This document shows, in pieces, positions 28,783 to 36,296 of a stretch of 37,030 nt of DNA. The stretch comes from Acidobacteriota bacterium (lineage in GTDB: Bacteria; Acidobacteriota; Terriglobia; Acidiferrales; UBA7541): the NCBI GenBank assembly GCA_013287135.1, contig JABDEK010000039.1:1-37030 (forward strand), read 5' to 3'. The notes under the pieces were generated by a model. That model searched no databases. It was not told where the DNA came from and saw only the letters and a program-made list of their open reading frames with translations. The stretch's first letter is position 1; every line of letters starts with the position of its first letter. The position numbers were made by a program, and so were the translations under genes.

Positions 28783-29822
28783 GCAGCTTGGCCGATGGAC
28801 ACAACTCGCTTCTGCTCTGCGACGTGATACTGCTCGACTTTCTTCATCGCGTCCCGCAGTTCGCCTTCGTTGACGATGTTGTACCTGTCGAATATCGATC
28901 GCGTGCGATGACCAGAAATCGACATCGAAACTTTCTCGCCGACGCCAGAACGAATAAAATTCCGGACCGCTGTTCGTCGCAGGTCGTGAAATAGGCGAGT
29001 CACTTTTGAATTTTTGCAAGCGGTCTTCCAGCTACGGCGAAACTCGCCGACTTGCTTGCCTTTTCTGTGAAATACCCATTGCGCCATCACCACACCCCCG
29101 CCCTTTTGCTTTACAGCGCGGGACTTTTTGCGACGTTCGATCAATTCTGATAATTCGCCAGCAAGAACAATGGAACGCGCTTCTCCGTTCTTTGCGTTTT
29201 CGGAGCGCAGTCGCACGATGTCTTCTTCAATATCGTTCCAGGTCAAGCTCGCGATTTCGCTTTTACGCCACCCGCTCAAATATGCAAACAAAGTGTAATC
29301 TTGTAAGTTCGCCGGTAGGTGAGGGAGTAGCGCGCGGAATTCTGCATCGGAGAAAAATCCTTTTCTAGCGTTGTCCTTCTCAGAGAGCCGCTGAATCTTA
29401 GGTGCTGGCATCTCCGCCAATCGATACGCCTGGCCGACGAATTGCAACGTCCGGTTAATCGTGGCGTTCGCGTGCTTCTTCGCGAGCCGCTTCGCGATGT
29501 AATTGTTGACGTCTTCACTGGTCAGATCCTTCGCGCGCCGTTTTCCAAAACCCTCTCGGGCTCGCGCAATGTGACTGTCATTCTTCGGATCGCTTTTCCC
29601 GCGTAGTTTGTAATTCTCGACTAAGCGGTCAAGCAGATCGCCGATGGTGAGGTCTTTTTTCGGTTCCTCCAAGCCGACTTCGCCACGGGCAAGTTGTGTC
29701 CATGCGCCACGCTCAATATCTCGCGCATCGTTCTTGTTGGAGACCTTCGTACTGCGTTGCACTCTGACTCCGTTAAAAATGAACGAATACCAGTAAACAT
29801 CGCCTCGCTTGTAGACCGACAT
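28776..29822 (-). CDS. Tyrosine-type site-specific recombinase (integrase)
   Basis: This 348-residue enzyme catalyses integration and excision of a mobile element. All catalytic residues appear in place: Arg186 (SGWRKSEI), Lys211 (ENAKNGEAR), His279 and Arg282 (HDLRRT), His305 (SGHRTRS) and Tyr314 (FDRYNIV). An N-terminal arm-binding-like region (VYWYSFIFNGVRVQRSTK) and a core-binding helical domain (about 58-140) precede them. The ATG abuts the upstream stop as TAAATG, with AAAGGAGG 8 nt before it inside the upstream gene, so the two are translationally coupled. The enzyme appears intact. Whether it acted at tRNA-fMet, about 0.9 kb away, is not shown by the sequence. Confidence 0.95.
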   Translation of the reverse strand: MSVYKRGDVYWYSFIFNGVRVQRSTKVSNKNDARDIERGAWTQLARGEVGLEEPKKDLTIGDLLDRLVENYKLRGKSDPKNDSHIARAREGFGKRRAKDLTSEDVNNYIAKRLAKKHANATINRTLQFVGQAYRLAEMPAPKIQRLSEKDNARKGFFSDAEFRALLPHLPANLQDYTLFAYLSGWRKSEIASLTWNDIEEDIVRLRSENAKNGEARSIVLAGELSELIERRKKSRAVKQKGGGVVMAQWVFHRKGKQVGEFRRSWKTACKNSKVTRLFHDLRRTAVRNFIRSGVGEKVSMSISGHRTRSIFDRYNIVNEGELRDAMKKVEQYHVAEQKRVVSIGQAAQ

Positions 29823-30854
29823 TTATTTGCCTCCTTTAGATTTGATTTTGCCGAGTTCAATGCGGGCCCACACTGCTGTGATCTTCTTATTCTTGCGACT
29901 GGCTCGCTTCGAGATCCACTCCCAGCGGTTTAATTCTCGGCGTTTTTCCGGAGACAGTTCGCGCCAGTCTGCATCAGCTTGTTCCAGAACTTTGATTCTT
30001 GCCCGTCGCGATCGCGTAATCGCTAGGTCTTTACATTTTCGTGAGCAAAACTGATCGCTTGATTTCTGACGCTCGAAACCCTTTCCGCATCCGCCGCAGA
30101 TTACCCACTGGCGTTGGGAAAATTCCTTGTCGATCCGCACGGTAACGCCTAACAGTTCCAGCGGATCCTCGGCGTGAACGGTCACAGATGCCTTGCCGTT
30201 TACGTCCCAATGCAGCATCGCCGAAACGTTGGGGGCGCTTCCCGCGCCTATTAAGGAGGCCAGCAGAATGCGAGGGTCAAATCTGTGTGGAGCAGCCAGC
30301 GCCCGGTTGAATCTCTGGTCGATCGGACCATCTCTTTTTTCGTCGAAATACTCACGAGCCGAAACAACTAAATCGCGGTACTCCTCCCGGCTCTGGCTCA
30401 TCAACCACTTCAATACATCGCGGAAATGTTCAAACCGATTGATTATTGGCCCGGAGACGAATTCCGGCCGCCACTCGTCTTCATTAGCGTTTTCAGGATT
30501 CGCCAGGGCGATTTGAGCCCAATTTTCAGGATTAGAGAGCGCGAGCTGAGACTTATCTTCCGGAGTTGTCAACGCGCCTTTAGGCCACCGCTTTAGTTGG
30601 TTCGGATCGTAAGGACGTAATCGCGGAATGTAGCCACAGTCAGCCAACCAAGCTGCAACAGCATTTTTACTCTTGAAGTCGAGATCGAAAAGACGGGAAC
30701 GAAGTCCACGCCAGTCACGTGCTTTCCTTTCGACGCGATTTGTCCGATGAGCGATACCTTTCATGTCGAGGGCGAAAAGGCAATCTGGATCCAGAACCGT
30801 AACCGTCACAGTTGGGATCGTCAGAAGTTGTACGCCGCGTGTACGCTCAGTCAT
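29823..30854 (-). CDS. Zinc-finger protein of unknown function, coupled to the integrase
   Basis: This protein of about 343 residues (from ATG 30854) ends in a probable zinc-binding site, CGGCGKGF and FCSRKC, spaced C-x2-C-x13-C-x3-C, followed by a basic stretch SRRARIK. The N-terminal 200 residues are mixed alpha/beta with no recognised motif; the segment SNPENWAQIALANPENANEDEW is repetitive. The Cys cluster plus basic tail suggests nucleic-acid binding. It shares an operon with the integrase (zero gap) and diverges from the excisionase-like gene, so a regulatory or accessory role in the element is plausible. Confidence 0.7.
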   Translation of the reverse strand: MTERTRGVQLLTIPTVTVTVLDPDCLFALDMKGIAHRTNRVERKARDWRGLRSRLFDLDFKSKNAVAAWLADCGYIPRLRPYDPNQLKRWPKGALTTPEDKSQLALSNPENWAQIALANPENANEDEWRPEFVSGPIINRFEHFRDVLKWLMSQSREEYRDLVVSAREYFDEKRDGPIDQRFNRALAAPHRFDPRILLASLIGAGSAPNVSAMLHWDVNGKASVTVHAEDPLELLGVTVRIDKEFSQRQWVICGGCGKGFERQKSSDQFCSRKCKDLAITRSRRARIKVLEQADADWRELSPEKRRELNRWEWISKRASRKNKKITAVWARIELGKIKSKGGK

Positions 30855-30868
30855 ATTGCAATGGGCGT

Positions 30869-30897
30869 ACGTTACTTGATACACCGGGATGTGTCAA
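30869..30897 (-). promoter_or_regulatory. Promoter and inverted repeat between integrase operon and excisionase-like gene
   Basis: On the minus strand a perfect TTGACA (30897-30892) and TAACGT (30874-30869) are 17 nt apart, about 15 nt before the zinc-finger gene ATG. The -35 box is embedded in an imperfect inverted repeat, TTGATACAC and GTGTCAA on the plus strand (30876-30897). A protein bound there would repress the integrase operon and could also affect the divergent gene. Confidence 0.5.
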
Positions 30898-30916
30898 GGA
30901 ATTTAGGAGGCATGCA

Positions 30917-31108
30917 ATGCCACGAGCACGGCAGTTCGAAGCTAAGAACGACGAAATGATCAGCGTCCGGGAAGCCGCAGCACTGTTGCGTTTGAGTGAG
31001 ATTTCCATTCGCAGGTTTTTGACACAGGGACGGTTGCGCAGGTTTAAGGCAGGATCGAGAACCTTACTCAGCAGATCGGATGGCTTGGGGATGGTGAAAA
31101 ACAACTAA
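30917..31108 (+). CDS. Excisionase-like helix-turn-helix protein
   Basis: This 63-residue DNA-binding protein matches the excisionase / winged-HTH pattern: MISVREAAALLRLSEISIRRFLTQGRL, then a wing RRFKAGSRTLLSRSD. The ATG at 30917 is fixed by a perfect AGGAGG 6 nt upstream. Such proteins bend DNA near attachment sites and push a tyrosine recombinase toward excision, and some repress the int promoter. Its position, divergent from the integrase operon across an inverted repeat, fits both roles. Confidence 0.85.
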   Translation: MPRARQFEAKNDEMISVREAAALLRLSEISIRRFLTQGRLRRFKAGSRTLLSRSDGLGMVKNN

Positions 31109-31143
31109 CTTTCTGAAGATTCCTTGTTTGCTACCTGTTGGAT

Positions 31144-31449
31144 TTAGGAGGCGTGATGTAATCTGGCGTTCTGTTTGATTTTTTTTTGGTCCATCGAATG
31201 TGCACCCTTGAAATGTCCACGCTGCCGGGTGAGATGCCTAAGATATAGCGGCAGCATCCTGATTAGAAGCACTTCTACGTCGTGTGCCAGCGTCTTGTCC
31301 TTTATGACATACCAACTGAAATGGTCCCACGAATCTCTCCGACGCTTATCCTTGACCGCGTCGCGACGCTTGCCCGCGATTCGCTGCCAGCCAGATAGAC
31401 TGCCAAGCGTCGCGAGCGGAGGACGTTTTCGCAGCACTTGCGCCGACAT
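31144..31449 (-). pseudogene. Possible remnant of a GIY-YIG-type nuclease gene
   Basis: This 101-residue frame carries RRRDSWDHFSWYVIKDKTLAHDVEVLLIRMLP then LTRQRGHF, which I associate with the C-terminal part of small GIY-YIG-like nucleases. The N-terminal GIY and YIG strands are missing, and a stop codon directly precedes the ATG; another frame upstream reads LAVYLAGSESRA, which may be displaced N-terminal sequence. A 5' truncated or frameshifted gene fits best. The family call is tentative. Confidence 0.35.
31146..31161 (+). other. Perfect ribosome site followed by a start-stop (ATG TAA)
   Basis: AGGAGG (31146-31151) lies 4 nt before ATG TAA (31156-31161). The preceding sequence, GATTTAGGAGGC, closely repeats that before the excisionase-like gene (AATTTAGGAGGC, 30900-30911). 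It is either a minimal start-stop frame or the scar of a deleted small gene. Confidence 0.4.
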
Positions 31450-31474
31450 TTACGCATTGGTACGCTGTGCCCCT

Positions 31475-31903
31475 ATGGATGCGAAAGCAATTCGTTACGG
31501 GATAATTCTTATTCAGGTTTTGCTGTTTTCTACCTTCGTCGCGCTCAAATCTTCTCGCATTGTTAATGCAGGCGAAGAACAGGCACTCATCGTCGCAATC
31601 CGCCTTCGTTCAGGAGACATGGGTGATACCCACGAACGGAAGCGTATTCTAGCTTTGGAGCACGAGCTTTCTGCTGCCGTCAAAGAATCGGGAGCCGGGG
31701 AGTTCGATGGCGATGAGTTTGGAAAGGGAGTCTGCAACATTTACCTGTATGGCCCGAGCGCGGAGCGGCTATATTCGGTGACGCGACCGATTCTAAAGAC
31801 TTTCCATCCTCCGACAGGTTCATACCTCATCAAGCGGTATGGTAAGCCGGGCTCAAAACAGGAGCGGGTCTCAATAGCTGGTGAGGAGGATCCCCATAAA
31901 TAG
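31475..31903 (+). CDS. Exported or membrane-anchored conserved-looking protein
   Basis: This 142-residue protein begins with a hydrophobic helix (IRYGIILIQVLLFSTFVAL), a signal or anchor. The rest contains ALIVAIRLRSGDMGD, GEFDGDEFGKGVCNIYLYGPSAERLYSV and GSYLIKRYGKPGSKQERVSI. The YLYGP and KRYGxPG pattern looks conserved, and I believe related cytoplasmic versions without the helix exist, but no function is known to me. ATG 31475 is preferred; the frame extends to 31175 but that part is not protein-like and overlaps the possible nuclease remnant. Confidence 0.65.
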   Translation: MDAKAIRYGIILIQVLLFSTFVALKSSRIVNAGEEQALIVAIRLRSGDMGDTHERKRILALEHELSAAVKESGAGEFDGDEFGKGVCNIYLYGPSAERLYSVTRPILKTFHPPTGSYLIKRYGKPGSKQERVSIAGEEDPHK

Positions 31904-31940
31904 CCATTGGGCGGAAACTTTTTGTCACTCGGAAATCGTG

Positions 31941-31957
31941 ATGCCTGATTAACGCTG
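31941..31957 (+). repeat. 17-nt direct repeat, copy 1
   Basis: ATGCCTGATTAACGCTG occurs here and again, identical, at 35066-35082. Here it directly abuts the hairpin repeat at 31959-31996. Confidence 0.8.
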
Positions 31958-31958
31958 A

Positions 31959-31996
31959 CTGGACAAGTTAAGTTTTTCTTCAATGTCCGGCTATCC
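31959..31996 (+). repeat. Hairpin repeat, copy A
   Basis: CTGGACA and TGTCCGG form a 7-bp stem (one G-U) around a 17-nt loop. GGACAA, AAGT, CTTCA, TGTCCGG and TATCC occur in the same order in copy B at 36252-36296. Confidence 0.6.
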
Positions 31997-32218
31997 CCGT
32001 TGGTCTGGAACAGGTTCTCCAGCGGACAAAAATCCAATTTCCAAAATCCTGCGGGATAAATTCATTTGGTAGAAACACGCGCCCCCTCTCTGCAAACCCC
32101 CCCGCCCCTCTGACTGAAAATTATTTTCACGCTGCCTTCTAGGACCCATTTCAGAGGTGGAGTTCAGTTAACTTCACCGTAGTCATTTGTGATTTAATCT
32201 CCACCATGAAGCCATTCG

Positions 32219-32401
32219 GTGACTCATATTCCTAACCACTTTTGGACAGGAATAATAGTAATTCTCGTACTGTCATATGCATTTCTGCGGAATACACAGT
32301 ACGCGGACACGCCTCGTACATTTTTGATTAAATTCTTGGTCTTAGCTGGAGGGCTCGCTTTCATTTATGTTTTATCGCGGCTGGTGCATTCGCTTCGATG
32401 A
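32219..32401 (+). CDS. Small two-helix membrane protein (tentative)
   Basis: This 60-residue frame starts at GTG 32219 and has two hydrophobic segments, HFWTGIIVILVLSYAFL (about 7-23) and FLIKFLVLAGGLAFIYVLSRL (about 36-56). There is no clear ribosome site. The membrane-protein composition makes it likelier than a random frame, but the family is unknown. Confidence 0.45.
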   Translation: MTHIPNHFWTGIIVILVLSYAFLRNTQYADTPRTFLIKFLVLAGGLAFIYVLSRLVHSLR

Positions 32402-32485
32402 TGGACCTATAGGGGAAAACTCGGCTGGTACCCGGGGTTCAGGCCCTTATGGTATGTAAGATGTCCGGTAATCAGGAGTTTGGCC

Positions 32486-33868
32486 TTGTCCTACGATGTG
32501 GCTCGCCTAAAGATACTTCTCTCAGCTAGAATCGCGCGCGCAATTATACGGTTAATTGCGTTCTTACTCTTGGCCCAATCATGTTTGGCCCAGACGAACG
32601 ATTCGGCAACGACGTCCACTCCTGCGAATGACATTTTTGCGCTCACTGTTCAAGCAAACCAAGGAAACGTCGATGCACAACTCAAGATTGCAGATGCATA
32701 CTTGCGCGGCGCTGGAGTAACGCAAAACGATAAGGAGGGATTTCGGTGGTTCCTCGCGGCTGCGGAAAAAGGCAACGCGGAAGCACAGTATGCCGTGGGT
32801 TCTCTTTACTCGATTGGCAGAGGCATAAGCCGAGACGATGTTGAAGCAACTAAGTGGTTCGTGAAATCGGCCGAAAATGGAAATGCCAAGGCGCAGTACA
32901 ACATGGGAGTCCGATATGCTTACGGTCGAGGCGTTCCAAAAGATGACCGACAAGCGGCTTCTTGGTTCCGAAAATCTGCGGAACAAGGATTGGCGGTTGG
33001 ACAGGCGGGTCTCGCGGCTGGATACGCACTTGGATTAGGTATCCCGCAGGACAAGGCAGAAGCTCTCAAGTGGTACACAAAGGTGGCTGAGCAAGGTCTA
33101 GCTGACGCACAGCTACAGGTTGGCCTCATCTTTTCCAATGGCAATGGGGTTTCGGTGAATTATCAGCAGGCGCTGTTCTGGTTCCAAAAAGCGGCAGCGC
33201 AAAAGAATGCCGACGCAGAGTTTAATCTCGGACTCATGTATGAACACGGTCAAGGAATGCCTATCGACTTTTCTAAGGCCGCTGAGTATTACGAACTCGG
33301 AGCGACACACGGGTCAGCATATGCCCTGAGCAATTTGGGCGGTCTCTATCAACATGGAACAGGAGTGCCGCAGGACCTGCAGAAGGCCACGAAACTCTAT
33401 ACGATGGCTGCGGAAAAAGGCAGCTTTCCTGCGCAGCGATACCTCGCTGGCGCTTACCTGACGGGCAATGGAGTTCAGAAAGATGCAGCGCAAGCCGCAA
33501 AATGGATGCAGCTTGCGGCGGAGCACGGCGACGCTGAGACGGAATGCAACCTTGCCATCTTGTATCAGACCGGAACAGGCTTGCCGCAAAGTTACCAAGA
33601 TGCGCTCGCGTGGTTTCAAAAGGCGGCGGAACAAGGTTATGTAACTGCCCAGCACAATCTCGGCGCGCTCTATGGTAATGGGCAAGGAACAACAAAGAAC
33701 CTTGTGGAAGCTTACAAGTGGCTTTGGTTGGCCGAACAAGGCGGTTACAAGGACACGCAACATGCTCTTGAATTGCTCAAGGCCCAGATGACGTCGGAAC
33801 AAATTACCGACGCGCAACGATTGGCCGACGCTTGGAATACAGGGCACTCTCATCCGAAATCGAAATAA
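32486..33868 (+). CDS. Secreted Sel1-repeat (SLR) protein
   Basis: This protein of about 460 residues has a signal peptide (IRLIAFLLLAQSCLAQT) and about ten Sel1-like repeats of 36 residues, each of the form A-x2-LGxxYxxGxGVxxDxxxAxxWxxKAAEQG. Such alpha-helical solenoids act as protein-protein scaffolds. The start is probably TTG 32486, 7 nt after GGAG; TTG 32480 and GTG 32498 are alternatives. Charge and spacing of the repeats look regular and intact. The partner is unknown. It heads a set of same-strand genes for exported proteins. Confidence 0.88.
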   Translation: MSYDVARLKILLSARIARAIIRLIAFLLLAQSCLAQTNDSATTSTPANDIFALTVQANQGNVDAQLKIADAYLRGAGVTQNDKEGFRWFLAAAEKGNAEAQYAVGSLYSIGRGISRDDVEATKWFVKSAENGNAKAQYNMGVRYAYGRGVPKDDRQAASWFRKSAEQGLAVGQAGLAAGYALGLGIPQDKAEALKWYTKVAEQGLADAQLQVGLIFSNGNGVSVNYQQALFWFQKAAAQKNADAEFNLGLMYEHGQGMPIDFSKAAEYYELGATHGSAYALSNLGGLYQHGTGVPQDLQKATKLYTMAAEKGSFPAQRYLAGAYLTGNGVQKDAAQAAKWMQLAAEHGDAETECNLAILYQTGTGLPQSYQDALAWFQKAAEQGYVTAQHNLGALYGNGQGTTKNLVEAYKWLWLAEQGGYKDTQHALELLKAQMTSEQITDAQRLADAWNTGHSHPKSK

Positions 33869-33976
33869 TTCCTGTTTGAAACCGAACTTAGTGCCAACAC
33901 AAAAGCGGAAGTTCCACAGGGTGCTCGTCTATTGATGAAAGGGAGTGCTAGGATTTCGCCCGGGGGTACCGCAGTG

Positions 33977-34981
33977 ATGGTCTCAATACGAAAACGCACA
34001 TTTGTCTCATGGCTTTTAGCGATGGCGGGGTCGCTCGTCTTTATTTCTCGGCTCGCTACTGCTCTTCAGTCCTTCCCCGAGGATTCCGCGCGATTCGCAG
34101 CAGCTGGGCAGAATGAATCAGTCCGAGCAGAATTGGCCCGACTGCAAAAACAGACGGGACTCACACTAGCCGCTTATTCGTTCGGTCTTCAAGTCATCTC
34201 GTTTGAGAATCGCCGAAAATATGACGGGAAAAGCCTTGTTCCCATGGAAGACGGACCCGGGACGATGTCCCCTGATGGAACCAAAATCGCGCTCGAAGTT
34301 GTGCGCTGGGAAGGGGCGGTCCGTGCGGCCTCTTTGGGAGTCGTCCGATGGGACGGCAGTGACCTACAACAATACCCGGGGATTCAGACCCTGAACACTT
34401 GTTGGTCACATGACCAGTCGAAGATAGCAATGACCGCGTTTAGCAAGGCGAACACAACACTGGGAATTTTTGAGGTGGCCTCAAAACAATTGCACACGTT
34501 TGAACCTCAAAGCGAAATTGACCCGAAATCGCACTTTACTTCACAGTGCTGGTCGCGGGATGACGCTCAATTAGTCTACGAAACCGAAGGGAATGTGAAG
34601 GTCTATGAAATAGGGAACCGGAAGTGGCGGATACTTGCTAAAGGAACCCAACCAACGTGGTCGCCAGACGGTGATTGGATAGCCTATCGAGACGGTGCAA
34701 CTTATTTCGCTATTCGCCCGTCTGGCGAAGATAAGAAGACCCTATTTAACAAGACGCGGGCAGTGTCGGGTTTGTATTGGTCCCCGGACTCTCGTTTTGT
34801 TGCATATATACATCAGGACTTCATTGGTCTCGATACCGAGTTCTACCACCTTATGGTAAGACGACTGCAGGACAACTCGGAGGATTGGGTGGCGAACGGT
34901 GTACTTTGCTGCATTAACTATCAATGGGTAAAAAACGCGCAACTAGTCAGGCATGTCGAGTCTGAACTTCCATCACACTAG
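33977..34981 (+). CDS. Exported TolB/WD40-like beta-propeller protein
   Basis: This protein of about 334 residues has an N-terminal hydrophobic signal or anchor (FVSWLLAMAGSLVFISRLATAL). Repeated blade-like motifs follow: GTMSPDGTKIALEV, TCWSHDQSKIAMTA, QCWSRDDAQLVYETEG, PTWSPDGDWIAYRDG and LYWSPDSRFVAYIHQ. The WSPDGxxIAY repeats match TolB-type (PD40) propellers. ATG 33977 puts the hydrophobic segment near the N-terminus; ATG 33935 is also possible. The role is unknown; binding of a protein or ligand at the cell envelope is likely. Confidence 0.75.
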   Translation: MVSIRKRTFVSWLLAMAGSLVFISRLATALQSFPEDSARFAAAGQNESVRAELARLQKQTGLTLAAYSFGLQVISFENRRKYDGKSLVPMEDGPGTMSPDGTKIALEVVRWEGAVRAASLGVVRWDGSDLQQYPGIQTLNTCWSHDQSKIAMTAFSKANTTLGIFEVASKQLHTFEPQSEIDPKSHFTSQCWSRDDAQLVYETEGNVKVYEIGNRKWRILAKGTQPTWSPDGDWIAYRDGATYFAIRPSGEDKKTLFNKTRAVSGLYWSPDSRFVAYIHQDFIGLDTEFYHLMVRRLQDNSEDWVANGVLCCINYQWVKNAQLVRHVESELPSH

Positions 34982-35065
34982 ACACGCAATGCCAGCCGGG
35001 TAGATAAATGCGCCGAAGCTATCCGACGCAACATAAATGGCGCCGCTTTCGGTTTTCCGTGGTCA

Positions 35066-35082
35066 ATGCCTGATTAACGCTG
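35066..35082 (+). repeat. 17-nt direct repeat, copy 2
   Basis: Identical to ATGCCTGATTAACGCTG at 31941-31957. It lies 96 nt before the lipoprotein gene. Confidence 0.8.
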
Positions 35083-35177
35083 CGCAAATCGGACATCTCG
35101 TTGTCTTAAATCCACGTGATTTTGGAAGTAATCTCCAGCTAGAATTGAATTCAACCCACGACCAACAGGATGTTTGC

Positions 35178-36215
35178 ATGAGCGCATCCGACCGGACAGT
35201 TCAGATTAGCCTTTTCGCTTGGTTGGCTGTAATCGTCACACTCCTGTTACCAGGATGTAATTTCAGCTCGCAATCCATTCAGCCCTTTGTATCGAGTTGC
35301 AGAACTGATAGTGAGATTTCTGCAAAGGACCTTGCGTCAGTAGACAAAGCGGCAATCGACTTTGTGCAAACTGCGCTGGGGCCGAATCCTGAAGCAGCCT
35401 ATTTGAATTTCACGGCCGAGGCGAAGAAAAATGTCAGCTCCGACAAATTCGTGTCGGTGTTTAAACAGGGCATTCAGCCAATGGGCCCATTCAAGAATTT
35501 GCGTGTCGCACGTACATACCTTGCGCAGGTGACGGGTGGCGCCCGAGAACAACGGGTGGTATGTGGAAACCTATCGAGTCCAGAGACTTGGGTTGCGGTC
35601 AATGCCAGGCCTGGCCCAGCGCAGGCCCACGTTATTGTAGAGGCTCAAACACTAAACAACACCTGGGGGTTTGTTCTATGGTTGCTGCCCGAGGAAGGAA
35701 ATTGGCACGTTCAGTACAGCCAGGCGATGGCCACGGCGATGGTGGGAAAGACCGCTGAAGACTTGCAACGGATGGCCGAGTCAGAGATGCACGAAAATCA
35801 CAACTTCGATGCATACATTCTTTACACGACCGCATTGCAGTTAGCGGCTCGAGGTCCCTTTTTACAACTCGGAATTCAGCCAGAAATTCAAAAGGCCTTG
35901 GAGAATTTGAAACCACCTCCGGTCCTCCAAGGCCAACTGCCATTTGATTGGAAGTTTGGCCAAGCATCTTTCAGGGTTCTAAATATTGGTCCCATCGGTG
36001 TGAGTCAGAAAATTTACCTTCAGATTGACCAAGAGATTGAGCCATGGGCAGATGACAAAGATGCAGACAAGAAAAATCATGAACTCATCTCTGCATTTTC
36101 CAATTCTTACCCAGAATACAAGCACGCTTTTGCAGGCTTAATTGTGAGAGCGCACGAGCGTGGTGGAAACCGACTATTCGGCACAGTTTCCGAAACTGAT
36201 GCCGTCACGAAGTAG
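35178..36215 (+). CDS. Predicted lipoprotein of unknown function
   Basis: This 345-residue protein begins at ATG 35178 (AGGA 8 nt upstream). Its signal sequence SLFAWLAVIVTLLLPGCN carries a lipobox-like LPGC with Cys27 as the lipidation site; Pro before Gly is unusual. The mature part has a region resembling DUF4019-type beta/alpha folds (AAIDFVQTALGPNPEAAYLNFTAE) and a Trp-rich strand region, TWGFVLWLLPEEGNWHVQY. The C-terminal 110 residues contain an Asp/Lys-rich segment (WADDKDADKKNHEL). The frame is open upstream to 35037, but that would place the lipobox too far in. Confidence 0.75.
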   Translation: MSASDRTVQISLFAWLAVIVTLLLPGCNFSSQSIQPFVSSCRTDSEISAKDLASVDKAAIDFVQTALGPNPEAAYLNFTAEAKKNVSSDKFVSVFKQGIQPMGPFKNLRVARTYLAQVTGGAREQRVVCGNLSSPETWVAVNARPGPAQAHVIVEAQTLNNTWGFVLWLLPEEGNWHVQYSQAMATAMVGKTAEDLQRMAESEMHENHNFDAYILYTTALQLAARGPFLQLGIQPEIQKALENLKPPPVLQGQLPFDWKFGQASFRVLNIGPIGVSQKIYLQIDQEIEPWADDKDADKKNHELISAFSNSYPEYKHAFAGLIVRAHERGGNRLFGTVSETDAVTK

Positions 36216-36251
36216 CCAAGATATTCGACGGAGCCTTTCACAAGTCCTGCA

Positions 36252-36296
36252 AACCGGACAAATAAAGTGCTACTTCAGAGATGTCCGGTTATCCGA
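36252..36296 (+). repeat. Hairpin repeat, copy B (possible bidirectional stem-loop)
   Basis: AACCGGACA and TGTCCGGTT form a perfect 9-bp stem around a 21-nt loop. The right arm overlaps the TAA stop of the gene ending at 36289. It resembles copy A at 31959-31996 over about 40 nt with a 3-nt length difference. No T tract follows, so it is not a typical terminator. Confidence 0.6.

Larger units (their letters stand above)
31904..32218. other. Non-coding stretch containing short repeats
   Basis: Apart from the repeats at 31941-31996, this stretch holds a C-rich run near 32097-32112 and no convincing gene. No terminator or promoter of good quality was found. Confidence 0.4.

Noticed and set aside
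29085-29103. CACACCCCCGCCC as a displaced 3' end of tRNA-fMet (attachment site)
   Set aside because: The match to the tRNA 3' end is only a short C-rich run, it lacks the T loop and CCA, and it lies inside the integrase gene.
31941-31996. Integron attC-like site (GTTAAGT near TTAACG)
   Set aside because: The spacing and paired R/L boxes of attC are missing, and no integron integrase is present.
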